From Methylovorus menthalis (lineage in GTDB: Bacteria > Pseudomonadota > Gammaproteobacteria > Burkholderiales > Methylophilaceae): DNA of 64,000 bases. Of this stretch, positions 1 through 10,515 are shown piece by piece. The stretch lies in assembly GCF_020523625.1 (NCBI RefSeq), contig NZ_JAJAQH010000006.1, positions 1,302,001 to 1,366,000 on the forward strand, read 5' to 3'. The notes beneath the pieces are model-generated. The model was given only the letters and a program-made list of their open reading frames with translations, made no database searches and was not told the DNA's origin. Position 1 is the stretch's first letter. Every line of letters begins with the position of its first letter. A program made the position numbers and the translations under genes.

Positions 1-738
1 GTCGGCATCAATGGTGGCCGAGGTGACAATCACTTTCAGATCAGGGCGTTTGGGCAATAGTTGCTTGAGATAGCCCAGCAGGAAATCGATATTCAGGCTG
101 CGTTCGTGCGCCTCATCGATGATGATGGTGTCATAGGCATTGAGAAACCGGTCGCCCTGCGTCTCTGCCAGCAAAATGCCGTCCGTCATCAGCTTGATAT
201 AACTGCTTTCGGAGAGCTTGTCGTTAAAACGCACCTTGTAGCCCACCGCCTGGCCCAGCGACGAATTCAGCTCCTGCGCAATGCGCGAGGCCACCGAGCG
301 GGCGGCAATACGCCGCGGCTGGGTATGGCCGATCAGGCCGCTGATGCCACGACCCAGCTCCAGGCAAATCTTGGGCAGCTGGGTGGTTTTACCGGAGCCG
401 GTTTCCCCGCAGACGATCACCACCTGATGTTTCTGAATGGCGGCGGCAATATCGTCCTTTTTTCCGGATACCGGCAGCTCGGCTGGATAATCCGGCTTGG
501 GTAACCCCGCTTTACGCGCTTGCAGGCGCGCGACAGAATCACGCACGCGATTGGCCAGCTCGGCCAGCAGCTTGTCGGGAGATTTCTGCTCAGGCTTCTG
601 CTGATCCAGCTGCGCTCGCGCCTGCTGCAAGCGTCGACGCAAAGGAAAACGGTCGGCCAGCATGCACTCCGGCAGCAGTTTCTCCAGCTGGGTAATGACG
701 TGACGGGGGTTGGTGGTGGTATTCATGGCGGTGTTCAT
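1..738 (-). CDS. hrpA: ATP-dependent RNA helicase HrpA, N-terminal part (cut by window edge)
   Basis: DEAH-box RNA helicase acting on structured RNA in the cytoplasm. Only about 246 N-terminal residues are inside the window. Reading the minus strand, a P-loop GETGSGKTT lies near residue 111. The DEAH box is at about residues 208-211, followed by [11 protein letters not shown], and motif III (TSATID) sits at the cut end. HrpA proteins are normally about 1300 residues, so this is edge truncation and not a broken gene. ATG is at 738, with a second in-frame ATG at 726; neither has an obvious ribosome-binding site. The gene lies 42 bp downstream of pbpC on the same strand and may be transcribed with it. 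It is absent from the usual ORF calls because no stop codon is visible. Confidence 0.9.
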   Translation of the reverse strand, partial: MNTAMNTTTNPRHVITQLEKLLPECMLADRFPLRRRLQQARAQLDQQKPEQKSPDKLLAELANRVRDSVARLQARKAGLPKPDYPAELPVSGKKDDIAAAIQKHQVVIVCGETGSGKTTQLPKICLELGRGISGLIGHTQPRRIAARSVASRIAQELNSSLGQAVGYKVRFNDKLSESSYIKLMTDGILLAETQGDRFLNAYDTIIIDEAHERSLNIDFLLGYLKQLLPKRPDLKVIVTSATIDAD

Positions 739-780
739 AGGTTGGCGCGATTTTAACATGCACGCCCGCTACCCGGCCGC

Positions 781-3150
781 TCAAGATCGCCGCGCAGGTT
801 TCGCTTTCGGACTTGGCATGGCCTCGCGCAGCATGGCGCCCCGCACTTCAAAGCGTGCCGACTCACGCAACTTGCCGCTGGCATCGTGCAGGCTCAGCAC
901 ATGGCGGCCGGGCATGGGGAACCAGGCGTAGCGCAGGTCTGCTACCGGTGTATTGGCGGCCTGTGTGTTGGCAGCTTGAGTATTGATCCCCGGCAAGGGG
1001 CGCGGCGATGGCATCTTGACCGGTGCCACCCGTTTGCCATCCAGCCGCCAATGCCAGCCTGCAGGCAAGGCCGGGCTTGCCTTGAACACCACCCGCTGCA
1101 GCGCGGGCGGTATTTCAGGGTCGAGCGCGATAATCGAGCCCTGGGCGGGGTATGCAATGCTCACCAGTTGATTATCCGCCTGGGCATACCCGCGCTGCTT
1201 GTTCTGGCCCGACATACTCGGGCGCACGTCATCCCCATCATTGCTCGCCCGCACCAGCGCAAGCTCGGTGCCTTTCAGAAAGAATTCCTGCCGGGGCGGC
1301 TCAATTGCAGGCTGAAAGCGCACCTGTTGCTGCAGCAGTCCAGCTGGCAGCGGGCGCACGACCGGCGCCAGCAAGCGGCCATCGGGATGGGTGTGCAGAT
1401 AATCCATCACGGCACGCCAGACCGGCGCCGCGCCGCTCACGCCTGACACATCATGCATGGGCGCGCCATTGGCGTTGCCCACCCACACGCCCACCGTGTA
1501 ACGCGCCGTGTAGCCCACGCACCAGTTATCGCGCATGTCCTTGCTGGTGCCGGTTTTCACTGCGCTCCAGTAGCGCGTCGCCAGCGCCGAATCCATGCCG
1601 AAGGTATGCGCACGGGCATTGTTATCGGCCAGGATGTCACTCACCACATAACTCGCGGCGGGCGAAAACACTTGCATGGGCTTATGCGCGTTGCCTTTGC
1701 TGGCGGATTTGGCCCATTGCATGCGCACCCCACTGTAACGGCCCTGATTGGCCAGCGCCCGATAGGCATTGGTGAGATCGAGCAGGCGCACATCGGCCGC
1801 GCCCAGCGCCAGGCTGTAGCCGTAATAGTCCACCGATTCCGTCAGCGTGCTGAAACGCAATTGCTGCAGGCGCGCAAAAAAGCGATCCGGCGTGATATGC
1901 AGCAGGCTGCGCACGGCAGGCACATTCAGCGAGCTGCCAAGTGCCGTGCGCAGGCTGACCGGGCCCATGAACTGCTTGTCGTAATTCTGCGGAATGTAAT
2001 CGCCATTGCCGGTACGTATGCGCACCGGGCTATCGTCCAGCAGCGAGGCGGCGGTCAGCGCCCGCATATCCAGCGCCGTGGCATACAAAAACGGCTTGAG
2101 GGTAGAGCCCGCCTGGCGTTGCGCCAGCACGCCATCCACCGCGGGCGCGCTCGACAAGGTATCGCTGGAACCCACCCAGGCCAGCACTTCCCCTGTGCGA
2201 TTATCCAGCACCAGTACCGCGCCATCCTGCACATTCTGGTTTTCCAGTTGCAGCAGGTTGGCGCGCAATTGCCGGGCAGCGTATTGCTGCAAGCGCACGT
2301 CCAGCGTGCTGCGCAGGCGCTGCCCGGGCTGCTGCAATAATTGCCGCGCCAGATGCGGCGCCAGGTTGGGCATGGCAGGCTCGAATGGCGCCACCAGTTT
2401 GAGGCTGGCAAAGCCTTCCAGATCAGCACACGCACGCGCCTGCTGCATCTGCTTTAGAAGCTGGCAGGCACGCTCGGCCACGCGGGCCGGTTTGGCATTG
2501 GGCGCGCGCAGCAGCACGACGGCAACGGCGGCTTCCCGCGCATCCAGCGCCTCGGGGCCCTTGCCAAACAGGCCCTGGCTCATGGCGGCAACGCCTTGCA
2601 GCTCGCCACGAAACGGCACCAGGTTGAGATAGGCTTCGAGAATGTCGGATTTTTTCCAGGCATGGTCCAGCTGCAGGGCATCGGCCGATTGCCCGAGCTT
2701 TTGCACCAGGCTGCGGCGGCCATGCACGGCATCCTGCTCCAGCAGGCCAGCCAGCTGCATGGTGATGGTGCTGGCGCCGCGCGTGCGGCTATCCCACAGA
2801 TTGCGCCAGCTGGCCGAAGCCACCGCCAGCCAATCTATGCCCGCATGCTGGTAAAAGCGCTGGTCTTCGGAATACAGCAGCGCTTGCAGCAAGGCGGGCG
2901 ACATGGCTTCCAGCGGTGTCCACTGCAAACGGCGCACCTGATGATCCAGCCGCAATTGCTGCAACACCTGCCCATCGCGCGCCAGCAGCCAGGCATCGGA
3001 GGCCCGGTATTGCGCCTTGACTTCAGCATAGCCGGGCACGGCCGCCGCCATGCCCGGCAGCAGGCCAAGCAGCAAGCCTAGCGTGGCAAGCAGTACCCGC
3101 TGGCGGGTCTGTCGCTGCGGCTTCGTCTTTTGCCCGGTCAGGTTTTGCAT
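781..3150 (-). CDS. pbpC: Penicillin-binding protein 1C (bifunctional glycosyltransferase/transpeptidase)
   Basis: Class A penicillin-binding protein of the PbpC group, anchored in the inner membrane and acting on peptidoglycan in the periplasm. Numbering from the TTG at 3162, it has a basic cytoplasmic tail and one membrane segment (about 22-41). The GT51 motif EDQRFYQH is at 99-106. The transpeptidase motifs are STLK (Ser353/Lys356), SLN (411-413) and KTGTS (536-540), and a C-terminal domain typical of PbpC follows. At 789-793 residues it is close to the 770 of the E. coli protein. Two starts are possible: ATG at 3150, chosen here, and TTG at 3162 next to AGGACA. A short NTQAA tandem repeat lies in the C-terminal linker. 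The gene follows the alpha-2-macroglobulin gene by about 12-24 bp. This pairing is known in many bacteria and suggests a joint role in wall repair or defence. Confidence 0.95.
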   Translation of the reverse strand: MQNLTGQKTKPQRQTRQRVLLATLGLLLGLLPGMAAAVPGYAEVKAQYRASDAWLLARDGQVLQQLRLDHQVRRLQWTPLEAMSPALLQALLYSEDQRFYQHAGIDWLAVASASWRNLWDSRTRGASTITMQLAGLLEQDAVHGRRSLVQKLGQSADALQLDHAWKKSDILEAYLNLVPFRGELQGVAAMSQGLFGKGPEALDAREAAVAVVLLRAPNAKPARVAERACQLLKQMQQARACADLEGFASLKLVAPFEPAMPNLAPHLARQLLQQPGQRLRSTLDVRLQQYAARQLRANLLQLENQNVQDGAVLVLDNRTGEVLAWVGSSDTLSSAPAVDGVLAQRQAGSTLKPFLYATALDMRALTAASLLDDSPVRIRTGNGDYIPQNYDKQFMGPVSLRTALGSSLNVPAVRSLLHITPDRFFARLQQLRFSTLTESVDYYGYSLALGAADVRLLDLTNAYRALANQGRYSGVRMQWAKSASKGNAHKPMQVFSPAASYVVSDILADNNARAHTFGMDSALATRYWSAVKTGTSKDMRDNWCVGYTARYTVGVWVGNANGAPMHDVSGVSGAAPVWRAVMDYLHTHPDGRLLAPVVRPLPAGLLQQQVRFQPAIEPPRQEFFLKGTELALVRASNDGDDVRPSMSGQNKQRGYAQADNQLVSIAYPAQGSIIALDPEIPPALQRVVFKASPALPAGWHWRLDGKRVAPVKMPSPRPLPGINTQAANTQAANTPVADLRYAWFPMPGRHVLSLHDASGKLRESARFEVRGAMLREAMPSPKAKPARRS

Positions 3151-3174
3151 CGTCGCGGCCAATGTCCTGCGGCC

Positions 3175-6100
3175 CTAGCGCACATCCAGCCTGGCATTGG
3201 GCAGCTGACCAAACACCTCGGGCGCATACATGGCCTCTACCCGCGTCGGCGGCAGGCTGAACGTGCCGGGGTTATTGAGCCGCACGGTGTATTCGTACCA
3301 GAAGTGCCCCTGAGGTGCGAACGCGTAATACGCCCGGAAAAACGCCAGTCCGCGCTCGGTGTAGCTCGGTGCCAGGGTATCTTCATTGGCCTGGTTTTCA
3401 CCGGCCTGGGCAATGCGCGAATCCCGGGCGGTATTGCCCAGAATGCTGGCGCCTGCCGGGATCGGATCGGTCAGTACCACCCAGCTGAGGTCATGCTGGC
3501 TGTCGACATCCACCCGGATGCGCATCAGGTCGCCACGACTCCACTGCCCCGGCACCTTCTGCTCAATCGCCGTCACCCGACGCTGGATGCGGTAGCCATT
3601 GCTGGCCGGTTTATCGGGGATAGCCGCCGTCACCAGCAGATTGAGCCAGGGTTTGCCGGTGCCAGTATGGGTCACTTGCAGAGGCGTGGTCGGTGAAGAC
3701 GCCCATGGCAGGAACAGGCTGGCCGCCGTGGCATCTGGGCCGGTAGTCGCGGACTGGGCGGGCCAGTCGTAACGTTTTTGCTGCGCGCCCAGCGTGGCTT
3801 CGGTCAGCCCGCTTACCGGCTCGGACTCAAACTGCTGGCTGAATTTATGCAAGCCCAGACGGCCCCAGGCATTGGACAGCGTGGTATGCCAGTGGCCCTT
3901 CTGCTGGCGCATGAGCGCACCGCGCAGCATGGCAGGCATATCGGCCTTCCAAGCCGGATCATCCATCAGCAAGGCGGTAAGGCGCGTGGCATTCACTTCG
4001 CCATCCACCATGGCCCACCACCACTGGTCATTCTCTTCGCCGTCAAAGCTCAGGCGGCCACCCACGTTCTGCAGGCGGTTGCGCAACTCGCGCGACACCT
4101 GCTGCAGGCGCTCATCGCGCTGGCTGGCATCCGGCACGTGGCGCAAGATGGCATACCAGTCGATCAGACTGGTTGTCGGCATCTGGATGGGCTTGAACTC
4201 AAACGCATCGAGCGAACGGCCATGCACACTGCCGGTATACGACAGGGCCGCCAGCGCCGACAGCCGACGCTCGTTCAGGTAACGATTATTGCCGCCATAC
4301 CAGCCATGCGGCTGGCTGCGCCCCTCGACAAAATCCAGCAATGCCGTGCGCATGCCCTGCTCCACCGAGGGCGGCAAGGTCACACCATTTTCATACGCCA
4401 TGGTCAGCACATAGGCCGTGAGCGCATCGCTGCCGTATGGCATGCCGGGGAAATACGCCAGATAGCCCTGCGCATCCTGATAGCCCGCCAGCTGTTTGGC
4501 GATGGTTTGCCAGCGCGTGGCGTCCATGAGGCCAGTGGCTATCGAGGTCTGCTGCTCCAGGCAGCTGAAGGGATAAGCATTGAAGTAGCGCTCGATGCCT
4601 GCGGTCTGCTGCCCGAGGCTGGCACTGAGCTTGAGCTGCAGCCCGCCCTTGCCGGGGATGGCCCCGGCAGGCAAGGTCGTCGGTAGATTCAAGGCCTGCT
4701 CCAGCTGCATGAAGCTGGCCTGCTGCACGGTGACCGGCACGCGCGGCAATACCTTCTGCGGAATCTCCAGCCTGTCCAGCAGCTTGCCCTGATCATCCAG
4801 CGCTTCTATGGTCCAGCGCTGCGAGGTGCTGTTATCCGGCACCTCCACCGGCCAGCGCAGCTCCTGAGCGGCCCCGGCAGCCAGCATCACCGCTTGCGAT
4901 GTCCATGGCTTTTGCTCGGTGCGCGCATTGAGTTTCAGCGACACCGGCTTGGCAGTGGTGTTGCGCAGCGTGATGATGGCCTGATAACGATCGCCTTCAC
5001 GCACCATGGGCGGCAGGCCGGAGGTCAGCTGCATGGCCTGCCGGCTGACGATTTCCGCCTGCCCGGTGCCAAAATAGCCCTGGTCCACATCGGCAATCGC
5101 CACTACCTTGAATGCCGTCAGCGCATCATTGACGCGGAAACGCACCGTCGCCATGCCCTGATTATCCAGCTTGACGCGCGGGTTCCAGTACAACAGCGTG
5201 TTGAACAGCTCGCGCGTAGCGAACTTGCCGCCACCGCCGCCTGCAGGCAGCGCCTTCTTGCCATAGTGCCGTTTGCCGACCACCTGCATCTGCGCGCTAG
5301 CGGTGTTGATGAGGTAGGCCCGCTCGTCCATCATGTTGTCGAGCAGGTTCCAGCTGCTATTGGGAGATAACTCCAGCAAGGCCCTGTCCACTGCCACCAG
5401 CGCCACCTCGGCGCCAGCGGGCGCCGGTTTGCCATTGGGCAGCCGCACCTTGATCTTGGCGGTGACCATGTCGCGTGGGCGATATTCCTGCCTGTCAGTC
5501 TGCACCTCCACCTTGAGGCGGGCACCATCCGTCCCCACCGCGATATGGGTCAGGCCGAACTTGAAGGCAGGCTTGCCGAGATCAACCAGCGCCGTGGGCT
5601 GTGGCATGCCATCGCGCCAGGCCTGCCACCAGTCCACCGGGCTATGCCAGCCCCACTGGAAGAAGCTGTACCACGGCACCTCGGTCAGGCGCCCGCGCAC
5701 CGCCAGCACCGAGACATACACATTCGGCCCCCAGCTGTCTTCAATCGGAATCTCCACCACGGCGTTGCGCCGGTATAGCGGACGCACCATGGTCTTGATA
5801 ATGCCTTCGCGCTCGACGGCGATCAGCGCCGTGGCCTGATGGAATGGGGTATGCACCTGCAACCGGGCGGTTTCCCCGACCTTGTATTTGCGTTTTTCGG
5901 GGATCACTTCCATGCGGTCCTGATCGCCCTGCGCATACCAGATATCGGCGGCATCGCTCACCCAGAAGCCGCTCTCGGCCACCATGGGCCGCCCGGCATC
6001 ATCCACACCGCGCGCCGTCAGGGCAATCTGCCCGCTGCCCTTGATATCCACCTGGCATTGCACCAGGCCCTGAGCATCAGTCACACCTTGGCATAGCATG

Positions 6101-8895
6101 CCAAGGTCTTCGCTGCCCTGCTCGGTTTCGTAGCTATAAAAGCCGCCGAGAATGCGCTTGCGATGCACAAAATCCCACTTGCGCTCGCCCTGCAAGGTGA
6201 CCTTGACGCCGGCTTTTGGCTTGCCTGCGGTATCCAGCACCACGGCCTGCACCTTGCGCCTGGCTTGCATGCCCGCCCAATCCTTTACCTGCAGGCCCAG
6301 CGCCAGACTGGCTGGCCAGATATCGGTACTGCCCGCCAGCGTCTGTATCTCGCCATTGGGATCAGTAAAGGTCATTTCCGTCTGCAATTGCAGTGGCTGC
6401 CCGGCGGCGTTGCCCACGCCACTCACAGGCACTTGCAGGCGACCGTTGCCGAGGCGGTCCAGTTTGACCGCTTGCCGGTCCAGCATCAGTTTCTGTAGCG
6501 GCTCGCCGCGCACCTGCGCACCAAAATTGAAGTCCGGATACGCTGCAAAGCTGTACTGCCCTGAGCGCAGCATGGCAGATACCTGCACCTGTTGGCCGCT
6601 GGCCGCACCGCCACTCAGGTAATTGAGCGATAGCCGCACCGGAATGGCACTGGCGCCGGCATAACGCATTTTTTCGGATTGCACGCTGCCCTTGTAGGCA
6701 GGCAGGCGGAATTCGGACACACGAAACTGCGCAACATAATCCCATTGCCCGGCCATCTTGATGCCATAGCTGCCCATGGGGGCATCCTGCGGAATCTGCC
6801 ATTGCGTGATGGCATTGCCGCGAGTATCCCATTCCAGCGGAATATCTACCGAGTAGTCGCCACCAATCAGCTCCAGGGTCACGCTGTCAGGCAATGCCTC
6901 TTGCGGATAGCGGAAGCCACGGAAATCCTCATCACGGGCAATATGCTTCATCGATACCGTTTCGCCCGCGCGCAGCATGGTGCGGTCGAGGATGGTCTGC
7001 ATTTTGAGGCCTTGCTGCGGGGCCCAGGTGCGCACATTGAAGCGCCATGGCTCTATGCCACGATCCCAGTCTGACTGCACAAAGGAAAAGTCCTCGCCCA
7101 ATTTGGCAGTGGCAAAGTACACCCAGTTGCCGGGGCATTTGCGCTGCTCCGGCAGGGCCTCGGGGTAGCTGGCGATGCCTTGTGCATCGGTTTTCCCCTG
7201 CCAGAAGCGGTGACCCTGGCAATCGTGCAGGGTAACGTCGGCGCCCGCCACCGGCTTGCCACTTGAGAGTGAAGTCACCCAGACCAGGCTGTTGTCTCGA
7301 CCAGTCTTGAGGTGCACTGCCATGTCCGTCACCAGCGCCTGGCTGCGGACATACATGGGCTTGGCCTCGCTCAGCAGCGCATTACCCAGCACCTGGCTAC
7401 GAATCTCCACCACGTAAAAGCCCGGCTTTTGCAGCGGAATACCCACGACTTCAAACGCCTTGCCATTCGCTGGTCTGGGCATGGCACGCTCGGGCTGGCT
7501 ATCCGGGCGCCCCTGCAGGAATGACAGCTCGCGTGGATACAGCACATCTACATAAGGACGAAACTCTTCCACCGTATCGCCATCCAGGCTGCGCTGCTGC
7601 ATGCGCGGTGTTGGCCTGTCCACCTGACGGGTCTGGCGTTCAAAGCGGTTGAGATCCGCCATCAGCGACAGCACCTGCTCCGGGTCCTGCTGGCGCAGCA
7701 CACGCATGCCGATACGACTTTCCATATTGCGGATGGTGACGGGCAGGACGCCGCCCTCTTTCAGCTCCAGCACGCCAAAGTTGGCGGCAAATTTGGCCAA
7801 CGGCGGCAGTGGCGCCGTGCGCAACCTGAGCGGAAAGCTGCTGGCATTGCTGAGCGTGCGGCCACTGGCATCGCGCAGATTCTTGGGCAGGATCAACTGA
7901 TAGGCCGCATCTGGCTTGAATGGGCCTTTGAACAGCGCGCTGCTGAGCTGATCCTGGTCTGCCACGCGGTATGAAGCCGCCGCGCCGGGGCGCTGGGCAT
8001 TGAGTGCCTTGGCACGTGCCGGGCTGATCTCCATTGGCGCTTGCGATTTGCCAGCGCCGTCCAGCCGTATCTTCTCCAGCTGTGCCAGGCTCAAGGATTC
8101 ACTGAAGCGCAGCTCGATATCGGACAAAGGCGAGCATGGCGCGCTCGGCTTTTCGCGCGTGCAACTCAGCTCGGCACGAAACACCGGCCGCACCTGGTAG
8201 GTGACCGACTCGCGTTGCGTGGACTTGCCGCCCGCCATGCTTTCAATGCCGGCATCCCACACCAACTGCATGCGGCTACCCGGCGCCAGGGGACGTTGGC
8301 AACGCAGGCCCAGCGCGTTTGACGACACGCCCAGTTGCAATGTTTGGAGCGCCGTCTTCAGCTGCGCGGCAGACAATACCCGCACGGGAATGCGCTCGCT
8401 CACGCCTTCCGGTGCGCACCAGGCATGCTGCTCCACGCTTTGCGGCTTGATGGCAAACGGCGTCTCGACGATGAACACCTGATCTTCTTCAATTGGGTTG
8501 TAAGACTCCGGCAGCACATGCTTCAACCACGGGCCAGCCATGAAAAAGCGAAACGGTGTCGTCCCGGTGTATGCCTCGCCATCCAGCGACTTGAGATCGC
8601 GACGCGGGGTGAACTGGCACTGGGCACCGGCGTCCAGCTTGCCGCTCAGGCGATACACCCAGGTGCGGCTATCCTGCCAGCGCCCTTCTCCCGACACCGG
8701 GCAGTCAATGTCAAATGGAGCGGCCGCCTCCGCATCGCCCATCTTCACCATGTCTACATTGAAAATCGCGGTGGCCTGGTTAACCTTGCGCACTTCGCCC
8801 TGCGGCGAAAAGTCCCGCACCTCAACAGCGGCAGAGGCTAGCCCGTGCATGAGCAAGCCACTGAGCAGAACGAACATGGAGGAAAATTTCAGCAT
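3175..8895 (-). CDS. Bacterial alpha-2-macroglobulin family protein with thioester motif
   Basis: Large periplasmic protease-trap protein of the YfhM type. Family knowledge: a protease cleaves the bait region, the protein collapses around it, and a thioester bond links the two covalently. Seen here: a signal peptide (residues 1-22 of the chosen start, ending in ASA before AVEV), an MG-domain-rich body, and the intact thioester CLEQ at about residue 1445, within a terpenoid-cyclase-like helical region. The chosen ATG at 8895 is preceded by GGGAGAG. The longer ATG at 8937 would put 14 extra residues before the signal peptide. The protein is about 1906 residues, longer than E. coli YfhM (1653). 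No lipobox cysteine follows the signal peptide, unlike the E. coli lipoprotein, so it should be soluble or loosely held. It is co-directional with pbpC, with a gap of about 12-24 bp. Confidence 0.93.
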   Translation of the reverse strand: MLKFSSMFVLLSGLLMHGLASAAVEVRDFSPQGEVRKVNQATAIFNVDMVKMGDAEAAAPFDIDCPVSGEGRWQDSRTWVYRLSGKLDAGAQCQFTPRRDLKSLDGEAYTGTTPFRFFMAGPWLKHVLPESYNPIEEDQVFIVETPFAIKPQSVEQHAWCAPEGVSERIPVRVLSAAQLKTALQTLQLGVSSNALGLRCQRPLAPGSRMQLVWDAGIESMAGGKSTQRESVTYQVRPVFRAELSCTREKPSAPCSPLSDIELRFSESLSLAQLEKIRLDGAGKSQAPMEISPARAKALNAQRPGAAASYRVADQDQLSSALFKGPFKPDAAYQLILPKNLRDASGRTLSNASSFPLRLRTAPLPPLAKFAANFGVLELKEGGVLPVTIRNMESRIGMRVLRQQDPEQVLSLMADLNRFERQTRQVDRPTPRMQQRSLDGDTVEEFRPYVDVLYPRELSFLQGRPDSQPERAMPRPANGKAFEVVGIPLQKPGFYVVEIRSQVLGNALLSEAKPMYVRSQALVTDMAVHLKTGRDNSLVWVTSLSSGKPVAGADVTLHDCQGHRFWQGKTDAQGIASYPEALPEQRKCPGNWVYFATAKLGEDFSFVQSDWDRGIEPWRFNVRTWAPQQGLKMQTILDRTMLRAGETVSMKHIARDEDFRGFRYPQEALPDSVTLELIGGDYSVDIPLEWDTRGNAITQWQIPQDAPMGSYGIKMAGQWDYVAQFRVSEFRLPAYKGSVQSEKMRYAGASAIPVRLSLNYLSGGAASGQQVQVSAMLRSGQYSFAAYPDFNFGAQVRGEPLQKLMLDRQAVKLDRLGNGRLQVPVSGVGNAAGQPLQLQTEMTFTDPNGEIQTLAGSTDIWPASLALGLQVKDWAGMQARRKVQAVVLDTAGKPKAGVKVTLQGERKWDFVHRKRILGGFYSYETEQGSEDLGMLCQGVTDAQGLVQCQVDIKGSGQIALTARGVDDAGRPMVAESGFWVSDAADIWYAQGDQDRMEVIPEKRKYKVGETARLQVHTPFHQATALIAVEREGIIKTMVRPLYRRNAVVEIPIEDSWGPNVYVSVLAVRGRLTEVPWYSFFQWGWHSPVDWWQAWRDGMPQPTALVDLGKPAFKFGLTHIAVGTDGARLKVEVQTDRQEYRPRDMVTAKIKVRLPNGKPAPAGAEVALVAVDRALLELSPNSSWNLLDNMMDERAYLINTASAQMQVVGKRHYGKKALPAGGGGGKFATRELFNTLLYWNPRVKLDNQGMATVRFRVNDALTAFKVVAIADVDQGYFGTGQAEIVSRQAMQLTSGLPPMVREGDRYQAIITLRNTTAKPVSLKLNARTEQKPWTSQAVMLAAGAAQELRWPVEVPDNSTSQRWTIEALDDQGKLLDRLEIPQKVLPRVPVTVQQASFMQLEQALNLPTTLPAGAIPGKGGLQLKLSASLGQQTAGIERYFNAYPFSCLEQQTSIATGLMDATRWQTIAKQLAGYQDAQGYLAYFPGMPYGSDALTAYVLTMAYENGVTLPPSVEQGMRTALLDFVEGRSQPHGWYGGNNRYLNERRLSALAALSYTGSVHGRSLDAFEFKPIQMPTTSLIDWYAILRHVPDASQRDERLQQVSRELRNRLQNVGGRLSFDGEENDQWWWAMVDGEVNATRLTALLMDDPAWKADMPAMLRGALMRQQKGHWHTTLSNAWGRLGLHKFSQQFESEPVSGLTEATLGAQQKRYDWPAQSATTGPDATAASLFLPWASSPTTPLQVTHTGTGKPWLNLLVTAAIPDKPASNGYRIQRRVTAIEQKVPGQWSRGDLMRIRVDVDSQHDLSWVVLTDPIPAGASILGNTARDSRIAQAGENQANEDTLAPSYTERGLAFFRAYYAFAPQGHFWYEYTVRLNNPGTFSLPPTRVEAMYAPEVFGQLPNARLDVR

Positions 8896-9007
8896 GAGCA
8901 GTGCTCTCCCGGCATAAATACAATACGGCAATAACAAGCCGTTATTGCACAGGGTTAAGGTAAATCTGGTGAATGATCAAACGAGATTAATGGGCATTGC
9001 CGCGGCG

Positions 9008-9433
9008 TTACCTGATCACGCAGTCTTCAAGCCCGGTGTTGCCACCCTTGAATTCCGGCTCGAAATAGAATTTGTGAAAGCGCCATTTGCCTGCCTTGGT
9101 TTTTTTTATGACGGCAATCCCCGTGCCATAGTCATGTGTGGTCGGGTCCTGCAGGCCAAAATGCATGGCGACATGGCGTCCATTCGCGGCAGCGTGACCG
9201 AGGTAAGTACCGTAATCCGGTACTTCGAGCTTGAAATCATAACTGGCATAAGGCGCACGGCTGTGCTCGGGCTTGAGGGTCATGGTCACGGTGCCGGTAT
9301 AAGCACCTTCGTGCGCATCCTGCCCGGTGCATTGATAAACTCCACTGAAATCCTCGCCGGTAAATTTTGCTTGCGCCTGCAGTGGCAACAACGCGATCAG
9401 GATAGTCAGACAACCCAACGTAAAGCGCGGCAT
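9008..9433 (-). CDS. Small secreted protein of unknown function
   Basis: No family was recognised. The 141-residue product has a clear signal peptide ending in QAQA before KFTGEDF. The mature part is predicted beta-rich and has one cysteine near each end (GVYQC near the start, EDC near the C-terminus), which could form a disulphide bond. The ATG at 9433 is chosen because AAGGGGAG lies just before it; an ATG five codons upstream (9448) overlaps that site. The gene is transcribed in the same direction as the alpha-2-macroglobulin gene but is separated from it by about 110 bp, so it may have its own promoter. Confidence 0.75.
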   Translation of the reverse strand: MPRFTLGCLTILIALLPLQAQAKFTGEDFSGVYQCTGQDAHEGAYTGTVTMTLKPEHSRAPYASYDFKLEVPDYGTYLGHAAANGRHVAMHFGLQDPTTHDYGTGIAVIKKTKAGKWRFHKFYFEPEFKGGNTGLEDCVIR

Positions 9434-9585
9434 AAAGCTCCCCTTCATAATGGCAATGCGTGATAGTGATGGTAATGGCTGGCCGCGGCGACAATGAACG
9501 CACTGGAACTCACTGGCCTGGGCATTATCGAATTATCATACCTCTACCTGCATGAATAATCTGTAGCAAAAAACGGGAGTCCTCT

Positions 9586-10515
9586 TTGCATTCTGCCTTT
9601 AAACCTGTCGCCTCCGCCCTGCGCTATCTCAATTGCATGCGCCAGCTTTTCACCAGCGCCGTTGTCGCCTGGTTTGCCCACCGCGCCACCAGCAAGGGGG
9701 CTGCCCTGGCGTTTTATACGATTTTTTCGCTGACCCCCATCCTGGTGCTGGTGATTGCCGTGACGGGTTATTTTCTGGGAGAACAAGCCGCCCAGGGCCA
9801 TGTCATCGACGAGCTTGCCATGCTGGTCGGTGAAAGCGGCGCCCGCGTGATCAGCTCGCTGCTAGCAGCCTCCAGCAATCACACGTCGGGCATCATTGCC
9901 TCGGTGGTCGCGGCATTGTTGATTTTCATCGGTGCTACCACGGTATTTGCCGAGCTTAAGGCCAGCCTGGATGAAATCTGGGAAGTGGAGAAAGCCGTCG
10001 TCAGCAATAAACGCGCATTCAAGCAACTGCTGATCACGCGCCTGACCTCGTTCGGCCTGATCATCATCCTCTCGGCATTGCTGATGAGCTCATTGCTGGC
10101 GAGCGCCGGGCTGGGGCTCATCGAGCATTACGCCAACTATTTCCTGGGGGGCTATCTGGATTTCCTGCTGAAGCACATGGCGATTTTCAAATACCTGTCT
10201 GCCCTGCTGTCGTTTGCGGTGATCACCGCCATGTTTGCCGTGGTCTACAAGATGCTGCCGGATGTGCGGCTGTCGTGGTCGGATGTGGTGGTGGGAGCCG
10301 TGCTGACGGCGCTGCTGTTTGGCCTGGGTAAATTGCTGATAGGCATGTATTTGAGCCGCAGCGGAATTTCATCCAGCTTTGGCGCCGCGGGTTCGCTGAT
10401 CGCGTTGTTACTGTGGATTTATTACTCCGCGCAGATCTTCTTTTTCGGCGCCGAGGTTACCCGGCAATTTGCCCTCACCTACGGCAGCCTGAAAGAGCAA
10501 ACCAGCACGCCCTAA
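9586..10515 (+). CDS. YihY/BrkB family inner-membrane protein
   Basis: Integral membrane protein of the YihY/virulence factor BrkB family (Pfam Virul_fac_BrkB). About six membrane helices are visible across its 309 residues, with the family-typical early stretch KGAALAFYTIFSLTPILV. The family was once annotated as RNase BN, which is now regarded as wrong; its real role is unclear. The start is a TTG at 9586 with GGGAGT five bases upstream. The next ATG is at about 9637, inside the conserved region. It converges on the methyltransferase gene, overlapping its end by 4 bp. Confidence 0.9.
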   Translation: MHSAFKPVASALRYLNCMRQLFTSAVVAWFAHRATSKGAALAFYTIFSLTPILVLVIAVTGYFLGEQAAQGHVIDELAMLVGESGARVISSLLAASSNHTSGIIASVVAALLIFIGATTVFAELKASLDEIWEVEKAVVSNKRAFKQLLITRLTSFGLIIILSALLMSSLLASAGLGLIEHYANYFLGGYLDFLLKHMAIFKYLSALLSFAVITAMFAVVYKMLPDVRLSWSDVVVGAVLTALLFGLGKLLIGMYLSRSGISSSFGAAGSLIALLLWIYYSAQIFFFGAEVTRQFALTYGSLKEQTSTP

